A DNA stretch of 64,000 bases. Source: an uncultured Candidatus Saccharibacteria bacterium. Lineage in GTDB: Bacteria > Patescibacteriota > Saccharimonadia > Saccharimonadales > Saccharimonadaceae. Position numbers and translations under genes: made by a program. Position 1 is the first letter of the stretch. Each line of letters starts with the position of its first letter. This document shows positions 1-7,671 of this stretch, piece after piece. The notes beneath the pieces were generated by a model. It searched no databases and was not told the origin of the DNA. It saw only the letters and a list, made by a program, of their open reading frames with translations. The DNA lies in assembly GCA_947090635.1 (NCBI GenBank), contig CAMUOM010000001.1, positions 120,438-184,437 of the forward strand, read 5' to 3'.

Positions 1-1458
1 CATCTTTCTTGCATACGGAGCTAATATTCGTCCGACGCCGCCAGCACCAGCTATATTGCCATCCAATTCAAATGTAATCTGTGAAAAATCTTTAAGTAGT
101 CGAAACACCATCTGACGATGCCCAAGACTAGATAAATTAAGCACCGGCCTAACCGTCATTATCCCAGCGCCCAAGTTACCCCAAATACCAGCCTTAATGT
201 GATTATCGCTCAGAACACCACGGACTTTATCAATTAAGTCAGCAAAATTCTCAGGAACTACCGCCAAACTATCAACTAAATGAATTGCCGCATTACCATC
301 ATCACTATAGTTGTTTACAATATAGGTTGAGTCTCTCAATGCAGCCAAAGTAGTGCGGTCATCGGCACTAACGGCCACTTTTGCATCTACTACACCAGCT
401 GAATCTAATATTTTACCAACCTTTCTCAGCTGTTTCGCTTGCCGCTTGTCATCAAACGACATAAATATCAACATTTTTGGAATATCGTCAGTAACCACTT
501 TCCATGGTTTATAACCAGTAATCTCCATCATTAGCTTCATGGTATCGCCATCTATAAAGCTAAATGCGCTTGGCTCTAATTGTAATAGGCGATCAAATAA
601 ATCCGATTCGTTCTGCTCTTCTGTAATAGCCGCAACTACCATCGACTGTTCATCTGATATATCATCAAGTTTTAAGATAGCTTGCGTAATAATACCTAAG
701 GTACCTTGTGACCCAACAAATAATGGTGTTAAATCAAAATTACCATCCTTATCCTTAACGCGGTCTAAAGCATATACCGTACTATCCAATGCACGCCCTG
801 CACTAATTGCATCTATTGATTCAGGGTTATCTTCGATCAGAGAGTCAACAAATCTATATAAATCGCCCTCCATTGTCTCTAAACCCTTTTTAACACTTAG
901 CTCACGTTTATTTAATTTGCCGGTCTGAATCACTTCACCGTTAGCTAGCACTACCTCAACGCAATCAACGCAATTTAGCATATCACCATATTTTGCAAAA
1001 TTGTCGGTTACAACATTCGACCCCAGCATACCGCCAATCGTACAATCAGTAGTAGCGCCATCGTCAATTGGCAGACGTAACCCATGAGTAGCCATCGCTT
1101 CACGTAGTGCCATTAATTTGATTCCAGTCTGTACACGAACTAATTTAGATTTAGTATCTAGCTCCATAATGTGATTCATATAATTCTGCATAGACAACAC
1201 AACACCATCAGTAATTGCAGCACCAGTAGAATCAGAGCCAGCACCCCTAACGGTCAAAGATAAGAATTGTCCGCGCTCCGCTAGTCGCCAAGCAAAACGC
1301 GCGACCTTACGCACATCATCTAACGTTCTAGGGAATACTACTAAATGCGGCGTCATACTAAGCACACTGCCATCCGTCGAATAACGCAATCTAGCGCTAA
1401 CATCAGATAATACATCGCCAGATAACCGCTGATTTAAATAATCCCCTATCTTGCTCAT
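1..1458 (-). CDS. FAD-binding oxidase (GlcD/D-lactate dehydrogenase-like), C-terminus beyond window
   Basis: I translated this frame by hand: it is open from an ATG at 1458 to the window edge (486 codons), so the C-terminus is missing. The N-terminal half has the layout of PCMH-type FAD-binding oxidases: a segment reading TVRGAGSDSTGAA and, about 65 residues later, DDGATTDCTIGGMLGSNV, which match the pyrophosphate-binding part of the FAD domain. A GSQGTLGIIT segment follows, the usual end of that domain, and then the FAD-oxidase C-terminal domain. Members oxidise 2-hydroxy acids such as glycolate or D-lactate; the substrate cannot be read from sequence. No redox partner gene is visible in the window. 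Confidence 0.8.
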   Translation of the reverse strand, partial: MSKIGDYLNQRLSGDVLSDVSARLRYSTDGSVLSMTPHLVVFPRTLDDVRKVARFAWRLAERGQFLSLTVRGAGSDSTGAAITDGVVLSMQNYMNHIMELDTKSKLVRVQTGIKLMALREAMATHGLRLPIDDGATTDCTIGGMLGSNVVTDNFAKYGDMLNCVDCVEVVLANGEVIQTGKLNKRELSVKKGLETMEGDLYRFVDSLIEDNPESIDAISAGRALDSTVYALDRVKDKDGNFDLTPLFVGSQGTLGIITQAILKLDDISDEQSMVVAAITEEQNESDLFDRLLQLEPSAFSFIDGDTMKLMMEITGYKPWKVVTDDIPKMLIFMSFDDKRQAKQLRKVGKILDSAGVVDAKVAVSADDRTTLAALRDSTYIVNNYSDDGNAAIHLVDSLAVVPENFADLIDKVRGVLSDNHIKAGIWGNLGAGIMTVRPVLNLSSLGHRQMVFRLLKDFSQITFELDGNIAGAGGVGRILAPYARKM

Positions 1459-1500
1459 ATTATTAGTATAACATAACCAAAATAATATTAAAATAAAAAA

Positions 1501-1516
1501 TAGCCCAAACGGGCTA
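1501..1516 (-). terminator. Rho-independent terminator after tRNA-Leu(UAG)
   Basis: A perfect TAGCCC/GGGCTA stem with a short loop is followed on the minus strand by a run of T. It lies just downstream of the tRNA-Leu 3' end and would stop that transcript before it reaches the oxidase gene. Confidence 0.75.
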
Positions 1517-1523
1517 ATAATAC

Positions 1524-1608
1524 TGGTGCGCGAGAGAGGACTTGAACCTCCACGCCCGAAGGCATATGCTCCTAAGGCATACGTGTATACCAATTTCACC
1601 ACTCGCGC
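1524..1608 (-). tRNA. tRNA-Leu (anticodon UAG), CCA encoded
   Basis: Read on the minus strand it has a GCGCGAG/CTCGCGC acceptor stem, an anticodon loop CTTAGGA (anticodon UAG, reads CUA), a long class II variable arm built on a TGCCTTCGGGCG hairpin and a TTCAAGT T-loop. The terminal CCA is encoded (1524-1526). The long variable arm together with the UAG anticodon supports leucine. Confidence 0.95.
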
Positions 1609-1675
1609 AAATCAAATGGCTAATAATATAGTAGCAAATAACAACATTTATTTCAACTATATTTTTAAACTGGTT

Positions 1676-1681
1676 TATAAT
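1676..1681 (+). promoter_or_regulatory. -10 box of a leaderless promoter for rarA
   Basis: Perfect TATAAT with exactly 6 nt before the ATG at 1688. The expected transcription start is therefore the A of the start codon. A weak TTCAAC lies 18 nt upstream. No ribosome binding site precedes the ATG. Confidence 0.75.
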
Positions 1682-1687
1682 TATAAC

Positions 1688-2893
1688 ATGGATAGCAGAC
1701 AGCCACTAGCAGAACAATTACGCCCACAAAGCTTATCTGATGTAGTCGGCCAACCCGAAGCGATCGAAATATTAACCAAGATAGTTGATAGTGGTCATCC
1801 CACCTCGCTCATCCTCTGGGGCCCACCAGGCACCGGAAAAACTACTCTAGCGCGCATCGTAGCCCATGAATTTAACGCTGATTTTGTCGAACTGTCCGCC
1901 GTCAATGCAAAACGCGCCGACGTAGACCAAGTAATCGAGCATGCTCGACAAAATTGGAATCTACAAATTCGTACGATTTTATTTATCGATGAAATCCACC
2001 GCTTTAATAAAGCGCAACAAGATGCCTTTTTGCCGCATGTCGAATCAGGACTGATTACTCTAATTGGCGCTACTACGGAAAATCCATCGTTTGAAGTCAT
2101 TGCCCCACTCATTTCTCGGGCACGCGTTATTGTGCTACACCAATTATCTGAAAGCAGCTTGATAGAAATACTCCAACATGCAATTAAACTACTTAGCAAC
2201 GATATTAAAATATCGAATGAATCCATCAAATTAATTGCACAATTATCGCATGGTGACGCACGAGCTGCCTTAGGTAATCTAGAGATGGCTTCGACGTTCA
2301 CTAATGGCAAAACTATTACTCCTAAAATAGTTGCTCAAGCAGCTGGTGCCAAACTGCCCCGTTATGACAAAAATGCCGACTCACACTACAATCTAATTAG
2401 CGCCTTCATTAAATCGATGCGTGGCTGCGACGAACGCGCTACTCTATACTACTTAGCTCGCATGATTGAGGCTGGCGAAGATCCTAAATTCATTGCTCGC
2501 CGCATGATTGTTTTTGCCAGCGAAGACATTGGACTAGCCGGCAATGGCGCGCTCGGTCTAGCAACTAGTGCATCACTAGCGCTAGAAAGAATTGGCATGC
2601 CAGAGGGCGGTATTGTATTATCTCATGTAGCATTAGCCTTAGCTAAATCAAAAAAATCACGTGAATCATATAACTCCTGGCAACAAGCCAAGCTAGCCGC
2701 TGCTACACTGCCGAATGCCGAAGTACCGCTCAATCTCCGCAACGCTCCGACAAAACTAATGAAAGATTTAGGATACAATCAAGGTTATCAATGGGTTGCT
2801 GGCTTTCACCAAACCGGCAGTTACTTGGCTCCGGAAGTAGATAAATTTTATAGTCAGCTTAAGCCTACCGATTCGTCAATACGTCCCGACTAG
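1688..2893 (+). CDS. rarA: Replication-associated recombination protein A (AAA+ ATPase)
   Basis: RarA/MgsA acts at stalled replication forks as a clamp-loader-like AAA+ ATPase. The 401-residue product has Walker A GPPGTGKT (45-52), Walker B FIDEIHRF (D101/E102), a sensor 1 motif GATTENPSF and the RarA C-terminal tetramerisation part (SEDIGLAGNGAL, then KSRESYNSWQQA). The start at 1688 gives the canonical N-terminus (EQLRPQSLSDVVGQ) and sits directly behind a TATAAT box; the longer open frame begins inside the tRNA and is not real. The 3' end overlaps the convergent CDP-alcohol transferase gene by 29 nt. Confidence 0.95.
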   Translation: MDSRQPLAEQLRPQSLSDVVGQPEAIEILTKIVDSGHPTSLILWGPPGTGKTTLARIVAHEFNADFVELSAVNAKRADVDQVIEHARQNWNLQIRTILFIDEIHRFNKAQQDAFLPHVESGLITLIGATTENPSFEVIAPLISRARVIVLHQLSESSLIEILQHAIKLLSNDIKISNESIKLIAQLSHGDARAALGNLEMASTFTNGKTITPKIVAQAAGAKLPRYDKNADSHYNLISAFIKSMRGCDERATLYYLARMIEAGEDPKFIARRMIVFASEDIGLAGNGALGLATSASLALERIGMPEGGIVLSHVALALAKSKKSRESYNSWQQAKLAAATLPNAEVPLNLRNAPTKLMKDLGYNQGYQWVAGFHQTGSYLAPEVDKFYSQLKPTDSSIRPD

Positions 2894-3563
2894 CCAGATT
2901 CTTACTATTATTCTTAGTTTGCTTAACATAGCTAGCCACGGACTTTGCACCTAGTGCGCCAGATACTACTGTAGCAAGCCTACCAACCAGTTTAATTTTA
3001 CCAGCTAAGTTAGATTTACCGTGTTCTTTAGCTACATTTCCACCAATAATCCCCGCCATTGCCACCCAACGTGAAGCCTCAGCTATTTTACCTTCACCAG
3101 TAGTCTTGGGCTCGTGATGTAAAATAAACTTAGCAACACCATTTAGTGCCCAACCGGCTATTTTTGGTCCATAAATCATCGCTAGCTCAGACTTTTTAAT
3201 CATTTTAGCGTCGCAAGCCGCCTTCGCAATTAATGCAGCTTTCGCTCCATCAGCCGCAATATCACCCCATCGTCCAGCGGGATAATTAGCTACACGCGTT
3301 TTACGCGCTAAAGCACCATCCACCAAATCACACGCCGCACCAAGTGCCACCAGGCCAATGCCTCTAGCACGATGACCATGTTTAAATTGATTACATCCTA
3401 GCGCTACCAACCCAATGCCAGCAATAGTAACTAAATTTGGCAACGTCACAATACCATGTGTTTGTTCTGCTATTTTTTGCGCAGTAGTTAATTCTTTACC
3501 GTCAGCTATATCCTGCTGAGGCATCGGCACTAGATCCTTATCTAACTTATTGAAATTATTCAT
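2865..3563 (-). CDS. CDP-alcohol phosphatidyltransferase family membrane protein
   Basis: The 232-residue product carries the family signature: D-x2-D-G-x2-A-R followed by G-x3-D-x3-D, seen as DLVDGALAR and then GRWGDIAAD. These acidic residues bind the divalent metals and the CDP-alcohol. The family transfers an alcohol headgroup (glycerol phosphate, inositol phosphate and similar) from CDP-linked donors to make phospholipids, in the membrane. The specific headgroup cannot be assigned. The ATG at 3563 overlaps the stop of the upstream gene (ATGAATAA), suggesting coupled translation; in-frame ATGs at 3572 and 3578 are alternatives. A weakly hydrophobic profile for the family lowers certainty a little. 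Confidence 0.7.
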   Translation of the reverse strand: MNNFNKLDKDLVPMPQQDIADGKELTTAQKIAEQTHGIVTLPNLVTIAGIGLVALGCNQFKHGHRARGIGLVALGAACDLVDGALARKTRVANYPAGRWGDIAADGAKAALIAKAACDAKMIKKSELAMIYGPKIAGWALNGVAKFILHHEPKTTGEGKIAEASRWVAMAGIIGGNVAKEHGKSNLAGKIKLVGRLATVVSGALGAKSVASYVKQTKNNSKNLASRDVLTNR

Positions 3564-4707
3564 TATGTGCATCCGCAAATTTTTTGATCATAATTTTCAA
3601 CAACCTCTTGTCGCGCATTTCATTTTTATGATCATACTTTTTTACTACCTCTATAATATCACATATAGATTTTTCGTCATACCATGCGATTAGCCAATCA
3701 GCATTCATAATTAAATAGCGCAAGAGAGCACGCCACACTCCAATACCACATCGCGGAAATAATACCGTGGCATTGCATGCATCCTTTAGCCACCCCTCTA
3801 TTGCACTACGCCTAACTAAGCTATCAATCATTTTATCAGCTATAACTGGCGAATTAGACTTATCTAATATATCAGAGGCTGCATAATTAGCCATATCCCA
3901 TTTCATCTCACTGGCAAACTTAGCTAAAATATCGGCAATATAATCTGCACGTTCTAAGCTATCTATCGGAATTAAATCATAAGTTACACTTATACCACTA
4001 CAATAAGCGGTTTTGGTTGCCTTACTATATACCTCTCGCGGGTGCAACTTTGCATTTTTAATACAATCAATTAATTCATCTTCTGTATGTGCTAAAAGCA
4101 TCCAAGCTCCATTATCTAGTAGTTTAATAATCCCCGCACACCTCAACTCGTTGACTATACTAGCAAATTCTACCTCATTAATACAAAATAATTCTTTTAA
4201 ACAACTCGGGTTAGCTACACCTAACGTTATTAACGCCCGAGCAGCCGATTTTAGAGTAAGCTTACCACGTTTATTGCGCACTAGCTTAGCTATCTGCAAC
4301 GTTTTCTGCATTGCATCGCTACAATAAATATCGTCGTTACAGTTACTTAACATTAGTTGCTTTATCGTACCAAATATTTCAGCACTACCTGGCCTTAGCT
4401 GAAACCGATCATTATAGATTAGACTATTACAACCAACAACAATTTTATGATCATGTTTTATATACACCTCTGTATCTAATAATCTAAATGATAGAAAATC
4501 TGTATCATCTTGTTTAATTTCTTCAAATAATTTGTTCATAGCATATGACACAGTATCATTTTGGTCTTGCACAACTTTCACATTACGCACTGCAACGCTA
4601 TCATATTGCTCAATATACAATAATACATTGCATAAATCATGCTCATTTTTTTGAAATTCAGCATATAGCACTTGACTTAATTTGATCATATCCTCCCCCG
4701 CACACAT
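3556..4707 (-). CDS. Hypothetical protein, cysteine-rich, first gene of a two-gene unit
   Basis: A 383-residue predicted soluble protein with no signal peptide or obvious membrane helix. It contains about ten scattered cysteines not arranged as a zinc finger. I recognise no domain. A helical middle part (about residues 135-225, around NKRGKLTLKSAARALITLG) could be a winged-helix-like fold, but this is only an impression. The start is uncertain: ATG 4707 is 11 nt behind a TATAAT, while ATG 4689 (MIKLSQ) follows GGGGGAGG at a very short spacing. It is probably co-transcribed with the CDP-alcohol transferase that overlaps its stop. Confidence 0.6.
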   Translation of the reverse strand: MCAGEDMIKLSQVLYAEFQKNEHDLCNVLLYIEQYDSVAVRNVKVVQDQNDTVSYAMNKLFEEIKQDDTDFLSFRLLDTEVYIKHDHKIVVGCNSLIYNDRFQLRPGSAEIFGTIKQLMLSNCNDDIYCSDAMQKTLQIAKLVRNKRGKLTLKSAARALITLGVANPSCLKELFCINEVEFASIVNELRCAGIIKLLDNGAWMLLAHTEDELIDCIKNAKLHPREVYSKATKTAYCSGISVTYDLIPIDSLERADYIADILAKFASEMKWDMANYAASDILDKSNSPVIADKMIDSLVRRSAIEGWLKDACNATVLFPRCGIGVWRALLRYLIMNADWLIAWYDEKSICDIIEVVKKYDHKNEMRDKRLLKIMIKKFADAHNE

Positions 4708-4722
4708 TGTTTAGGAATATTA

Positions 4723-4728
4723 TATAAT
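4723..4728 (+). promoter_or_regulatory. -10 box of a leaderless promoter for plsC; overlaps a divergent -10 box
   Basis: TATAAT followed by 6 nt and the ATG at 4735. The sequence ATTATATAAT is palindromic, so the minus strand carries its own TATAAT at 4724-4719. The divergent genes therefore share overlapping -10 boxes and probably cannot be initiated at the same moment. Confidence 0.7.
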
Positions 4729-4734
4729 GAATAC

Positions 4735-5391
4735 ATGAAAGATTCCATTCTGGCGCTTCTATTTCGGTTTGGGTTAGGTTCAATATACCGTATACTTTAT
4801 CGACCAAAAGCAATACGTCCCATCAAGCTCTCTCGTAATCGCGCCATTCTAGTCGGTAATCACACTAGCTATTATGATCCCATCACTATCGGCATCTTTT
4901 GCAATCGTTTTCCACATTTTATGGCAAAACGCGAATTGTTCGCTGCGCCATTTGGCTGGTTCTTTAAATGGCTCGGTCTAATTAAAGTAGACCGCGACCA
5001 ACCGCACCAAGCGTTTATTGATGCTAAAAAATTGTTAGAGTCTAACCACATAGTTTTATGCTTCCCGGAAGGTACTACTAGATGGAAAAAATCTAATGAA
5101 CTTCTACCATTTAAAAACGGCGCTATTAGGTTAGCTAAGGATACTGGAGCTCCTATTATACCATTTGCTATCGTAGGGCATCCTAAACTATTTCATCGTT
5201 CCACTACAATAATATTTGGTGACCCAATAAATGTAACCGATGCTAGTAACGCAACAAATGAGATGCTGCGAAATGCAGTGGCTAGTTTAATGCAGGAAAT
5301 TAATAGGGAAAAAATTAATCTTATATCCGGTAAGCCCGCACGTAATCCATCAAAATGTCCACCGCCAAGCCGTAAATCTGGTAAAATATAA
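4735..5391 (+). CDS. plsC: 1-acyl-sn-glycerol-3-phosphate acyltransferase (PlsC family)
   Basis: PlsC-type enzymes add the second acyl chain to lysophosphatidic acid at the cytoplasmic membrane. The 218-residue product has the catalytic H-x4-D motif (NHTSYYD, H43/D48), the FPEGTTR glycerophosphate-binding motif near residue 110 and an N-terminal hydrophobic stretch. The next gene, an acyl-activating ligase, begins 2 nt after its stop, so the two may supply activated acyl chains and use them. A second plsC-like gene lies at 24610-25284. The acceptor could also be another lysolipid. Confidence 0.88.
   Translation: MKDSILALLFRFGLGSIYRILYRPKAIRPIKLSRNRAILVGNHTSYYDPITIGIFCNRFPHFMAKRELFAAPFGWFFKWLGLIKVDRDQPHQAFIDAKKLLESNHIVLCFPEGTTRWKKSNELLPFKNGAIRLAKDTGAPIIPFAIVGHPKLFHRSTTIIFGDPINVTDASNATNEMLRNAVASLMQEINREKINLISGKPARNPSKCPPPSRKSGKI
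5382..5387 (+). promoter_or_regulatory. Extended -10 box of an internal leaderless promoter for the acyl ligase
   Basis: TGG-TAAAAT inside the last codons of plsC, with exactly 6 nt before the ATG at 5394. It would give a leaderless ligase mRNA in addition to readthrough from plsC. Confidence 0.55.
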
Positions 5392-5393
5392 TT

Positions 5394-7118
5394 ATGGCTA
5401 GAAAAATTAAAGCCCCTTGGCTCAAGTCATATGGTAATCGCAAAAAGTCTTTGCGTTACCCAAACATTTCCATCTACGACTTTATTGAGCGCAATGCTAC
5501 GAAAAACCCAAGTGATATTGCGATAGATTATTTTGGTAATCAAGTTAGCTATGATGATTTAATGCGCCATATTGACCACGCCGCCCGCGGCTTTCGTGAA
5601 TTAGGTATTAAAAAGGGTGATGTTATTTCAATCTGTAGCGCCAATATTCCCGAAGCTATTTATGCTATTTATGCAGCTAGTAAAATCGGCGCCATTGCTA
5701 ATATTTTTCATCCACTATCGGCGCCTGAGGAAATTAAATATTATCTCAATCTCACCTCGAGCCGCTACTTAATAATGATTAATGTATCTTGGCCTATGGT
5801 AAAACCAATTGTCAATGAAACTAATGTTGAAAAAGTTATTGTAATTGACCCACTAGCTTCACTGCCATTCGTACCACGTTACGGCATGAAAATAGCATCA
5901 CTAATTCCAATTATCGGCAAAAAGCAAGAGACGCCGCGCGGCGACAAGGTAATGCTCTGGTCTGATTTAATCGCTCAAGGCGCACGCTTTTATGGAAATA
6001 CTAATGCACATACCAAAAGTAAAGATTTAGCAGCCATTATTTATAGCGGTGGCACTACTGGCACCCCCAAGGGCGTAGCTCTAAATAATCTTTCATTCAA
6101 TTCCATGGCAATGCAAGTCCGCGAAATGTTCCCTTCATTCGCTTTACCCGGTAAAAGCATTCTTGGTATTATGCCAATATTTCACGGTTTCGGGCTAGCA
6201 GTAGGTATTCATGCAATGTTTGTTAACGATATGAAAGTAAGCATGTACCCTAAGTTTGACATTAAACGCTTTGATCGCATCTTAAAACAAAGCCGACCAA
6301 ACTTAATGGTTGGCGTGCCAACACTTTATGAAGCGCTACTACGCAATCGCCATATCAAGCACCTCGACCTAAGCTGTATTGAGCTAGCTATCTCTGGTGG
6401 CGACCTATTAGACGACTCATTAAAACAAGACGTTGAAAAATTGCTCCGCAAGGCTGGCAGTCAAGCAAATCTAATCCAAGGTTATGGACTAGCCGAATGT
6501 CTCTCAGTGTCATGTGTAACACCAGAAGACCAATACCGGCCATATACAGTAGGTATGCCAATGCAAGATGTGTATTACAAAATAGTTGAACCGGGAACTG
6601 GTATTGAAAAACCTTATGGTGAACTTGGCGAAATTATTATTACTGGGCCAAATCTTATGTCTGGCTATGTTAACAATGCCGAAGAGACCAACAAAGCCTT
6701 ACAAAAACATGACGATGGCCATATCTGGCTCCACACCGGCGATATCGGCTATATGGATAAAGATGGCTACATTTACTTTAAACAACGACTCAAGCGCATT
6801 ATTGTTAGTAGTGGCTACAATATTTATCCTAGTCAGGTTGAATCAGTAATTTGTAAACTGCCACAAGTGTTAATGGCAACCGTAGTTGGCATTCCCGATC
6901 CATATCGTGGGCAAATCGCCAAAGCATTTATTGTACTAAAAGATGGATTTAAACCGAACGGTGAAATGCGCGCACTCATACTTGAACAGTGTAAAAAGCA
7001 TCTCGCAAAATTCGAGATGCCACGAGCTATTGAGTTCCGCAAAAGCCTACCAAAGACTAAAGTTGGAAAAGTTGCCTACCGTGAGCTAGAGAAAGAGGAA
7101 TCTAACGAGAAAAATTAG
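5394..7118 (+). CDS. AMP-dependent acyl-CoA synthetase / ligase
   Basis: ANL-superfamily adenylating enzyme of 574 residues. It activates a carboxylic acid, probably a fatty acid, to an acyl-adenylate and then usually to the CoA or carrier-protein thioester. Visible motifs are the P-loop A3 (YSGGTTGTPKG, about 217-227), A5 (QGYGLAECL), A7 (LHTGDIGYMD) and the A8 hinge (RLKRIIVSSGYNIYPSQVE). The C-terminal catalytic lysine is in KTKVGKVAYREL. It follows plsC closely, so scavenged host fatty acids are a plausible substrate in an organism of this kind; that is inference. Confidence 0.88.
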   Translation: MARKIKAPWLKSYGNRKKSLRYPNISIYDFIERNATKNPSDIAIDYFGNQVSYDDLMRHIDHAARGFRELGIKKGDVISICSANIPEAIYAIYAASKIGAIANIFHPLSAPEEIKYYLNLTSSRYLIMINVSWPMVKPIVNETNVEKVIVIDPLASLPFVPRYGMKIASLIPIIGKKQETPRGDKVMLWSDLIAQGARFYGNTNAHTKSKDLAAIIYSGGTTGTPKGVALNNLSFNSMAMQVREMFPSFALPGKSILGIMPIFHGFGLAVGIHAMFVNDMKVSMYPKFDIKRFDRILKQSRPNLMVGVPTLYEALLRNRHIKHLDLSCIELAISGGDLLDDSLKQDVEKLLRKAGSQANLIQGYGLAECLSVSCVTPEDQYRPYTVGMPMQDVYYKIVEPGTGIEKPYGELGEIIITGPNLMSGYVNNAEETNKALQKHDDGHIWLHTGDIGYMDKDGYIYFKQRLKRIIVSSGYNIYPSQVESVICKLPQVLMATVVGIPDPYRGQIAKAFIVLKDGFKPNGEMRALILEQCKKHLAKFEMPRAIEFRKSLPKTKVGKVAYRELEKEESNEKN

Positions 7119-7148
7119 TTGCATTGCTAGGGCTATATCTGCTATAGT
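7119..7148 (+). promoter_or_regulatory. Promoter of the tRNA-Leu/tRNA-Val pair
   Basis: TTGCAT, an 18-nt spacer and TATAGT (7143-7148, preceded by TGC, an extended -10), 8 nt before the mature tRNA-Leu 5' end. Confidence 0.65.
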
Positions 7149-7156
7149 ATAGGTAC

Positions 7157-7243
7157 GCGCGCGTGCTGGAATTGGTAGACAGGCATGCTTGAGGTGCATG
7201 TGTCGCAAGCGACGTGGAAGTTCAAGTCTTCTCGCGCGCACCA
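7157..7243 (+). tRNA. tRNA-Leu (anticodon GAG), CCA encoded
   Basis: GCGCGCG/CGCGCGC acceptor stem, anticodon stem CATGC/GCATG around the loop TTGAGGT (GAG, reads CUC), a long variable arm (TGTCGCAAGCGACG) and encoded CCA. One nucleotide separates it from the following tRNA-Val, so both are surely cut from one precursor. Confidence 0.95.
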
Positions 7244-7244
7244 T

Positions 7245-7321
7245 GGGTTGGTAGCTCAGCTGGCTAGAGCGCCACATTCACACTGTGGAGGTCGGGAGTT
7301 CAAGTCTCTTCCAGCCCACCA
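7245..7321 (+). tRNA. tRNA-Val (anticodon CAC), CCA encoded
   Basis: GGGTTGG/CCAGCCC acceptor stem with one G-U pair, TA-GCTC D-arm start, anticodon stem CCACA/TGTGG around TTCACAC (CAC, reads GUG), T-loop TTCAAGT and encoded CCA. Confidence 0.95.
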
Positions 7322-7330
7322 GACATTATT

Positions 7331-7355
7331 ACACCCTACTTCTATAGGGTGTTTT
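7331..7355 (+). terminator. Terminator of the tRNA-Leu/tRNA-Val transcript
   Basis: ACACCCTA/TAGGGTGT stem followed by TTTTT, 10 nt after the tRNA-Val CCA. Confidence 0.85.
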
Positions 7356-7384
7356 TATTTTTATTACGCTTTATAAAATAAAAA

Positions 7385-7404
7385 GCCAAGGCAATCGCCT
7401 TGGC
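7385..7404 (-). terminator. Terminator of the minus-strand tRNA pair
   Basis: Perfect 8-bp GCCAAGGC/GCCTTGGC stem with a 4-nt loop; on the minus strand it is followed by TTTTTATTTT. Confidence 0.85.
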
Positions 7405-7412
7405 AATAATAC

Positions 7413-7489
7413 TGGTGGAGCACAGCGGATTTGAACCGCTCACCTCTTCGCTGCCAGCGAAGCGCTCTAGCCAAATGAGCTAGTGCCCC
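7413..7489 (-). tRNA. tRNA-Ala (anticodon GGC), CCA encoded
   Basis: On the minus strand: GGGGCAC/GTGCTCC acceptor stem (one G-U), anticodon stem CTTCG/CGAAG around CTGGCAG (GGC, reads GCC), T-loop TTCAAAT and encoded CCA. It lies 3 nt downstream of tRNA-Val(UAC) on the same strand. Confidence 0.95.
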
Positions 7490-7492
7490 AAA

Positions 7493-7569
7493 TGGTGGGT
7501 CGCAAGAGGCTCGAACTCCTGACCCCCTCGGTGTAAACGAGGTGCTCTAGCCAACTGAGCTAGCGACCC
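7493..7569 (-). tRNA. tRNA-Val (anticodon UAC), CCA encoded
   Basis: On the minus strand: GGGTCGC/GCGACCC acceptor stem, anticodon stem CCTCG/CGAGG around TTTACAC (UAC, reads GUA), T-loop TTCGAGC and encoded CCA. It is the first member of the minus-strand tRNA pair. Confidence 0.95.
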
Positions 7570-7624
7570 AACAAAACTTAGTTTACCACACTACATTATC
7601 TTTGGCAACATTTTAATTTTGTGT

Positions 7625-7630
7625 TATAAT
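7625..7630 (+). promoter_or_regulatory. Extended -10 promoter of typA
   Basis: TGT-TATAAT, 27 to 42 nt before the two candidate start codons. Here a leader remains, containing GAGGAAG at 7638-7644. Confidence 0.6.
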
Positions 7631-7671
7631 AACTGCCGAGGAAGCACCTGCTTAATATGGTGCAAATTTTT

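Noticed and set aside
1526..1687. N-terminal extension of rarA running back through tRNA-Leu
   Set aside because: It overlaps a tRNA on the other strand; the canonical N-terminus and a -10 box fix the start at 1688.
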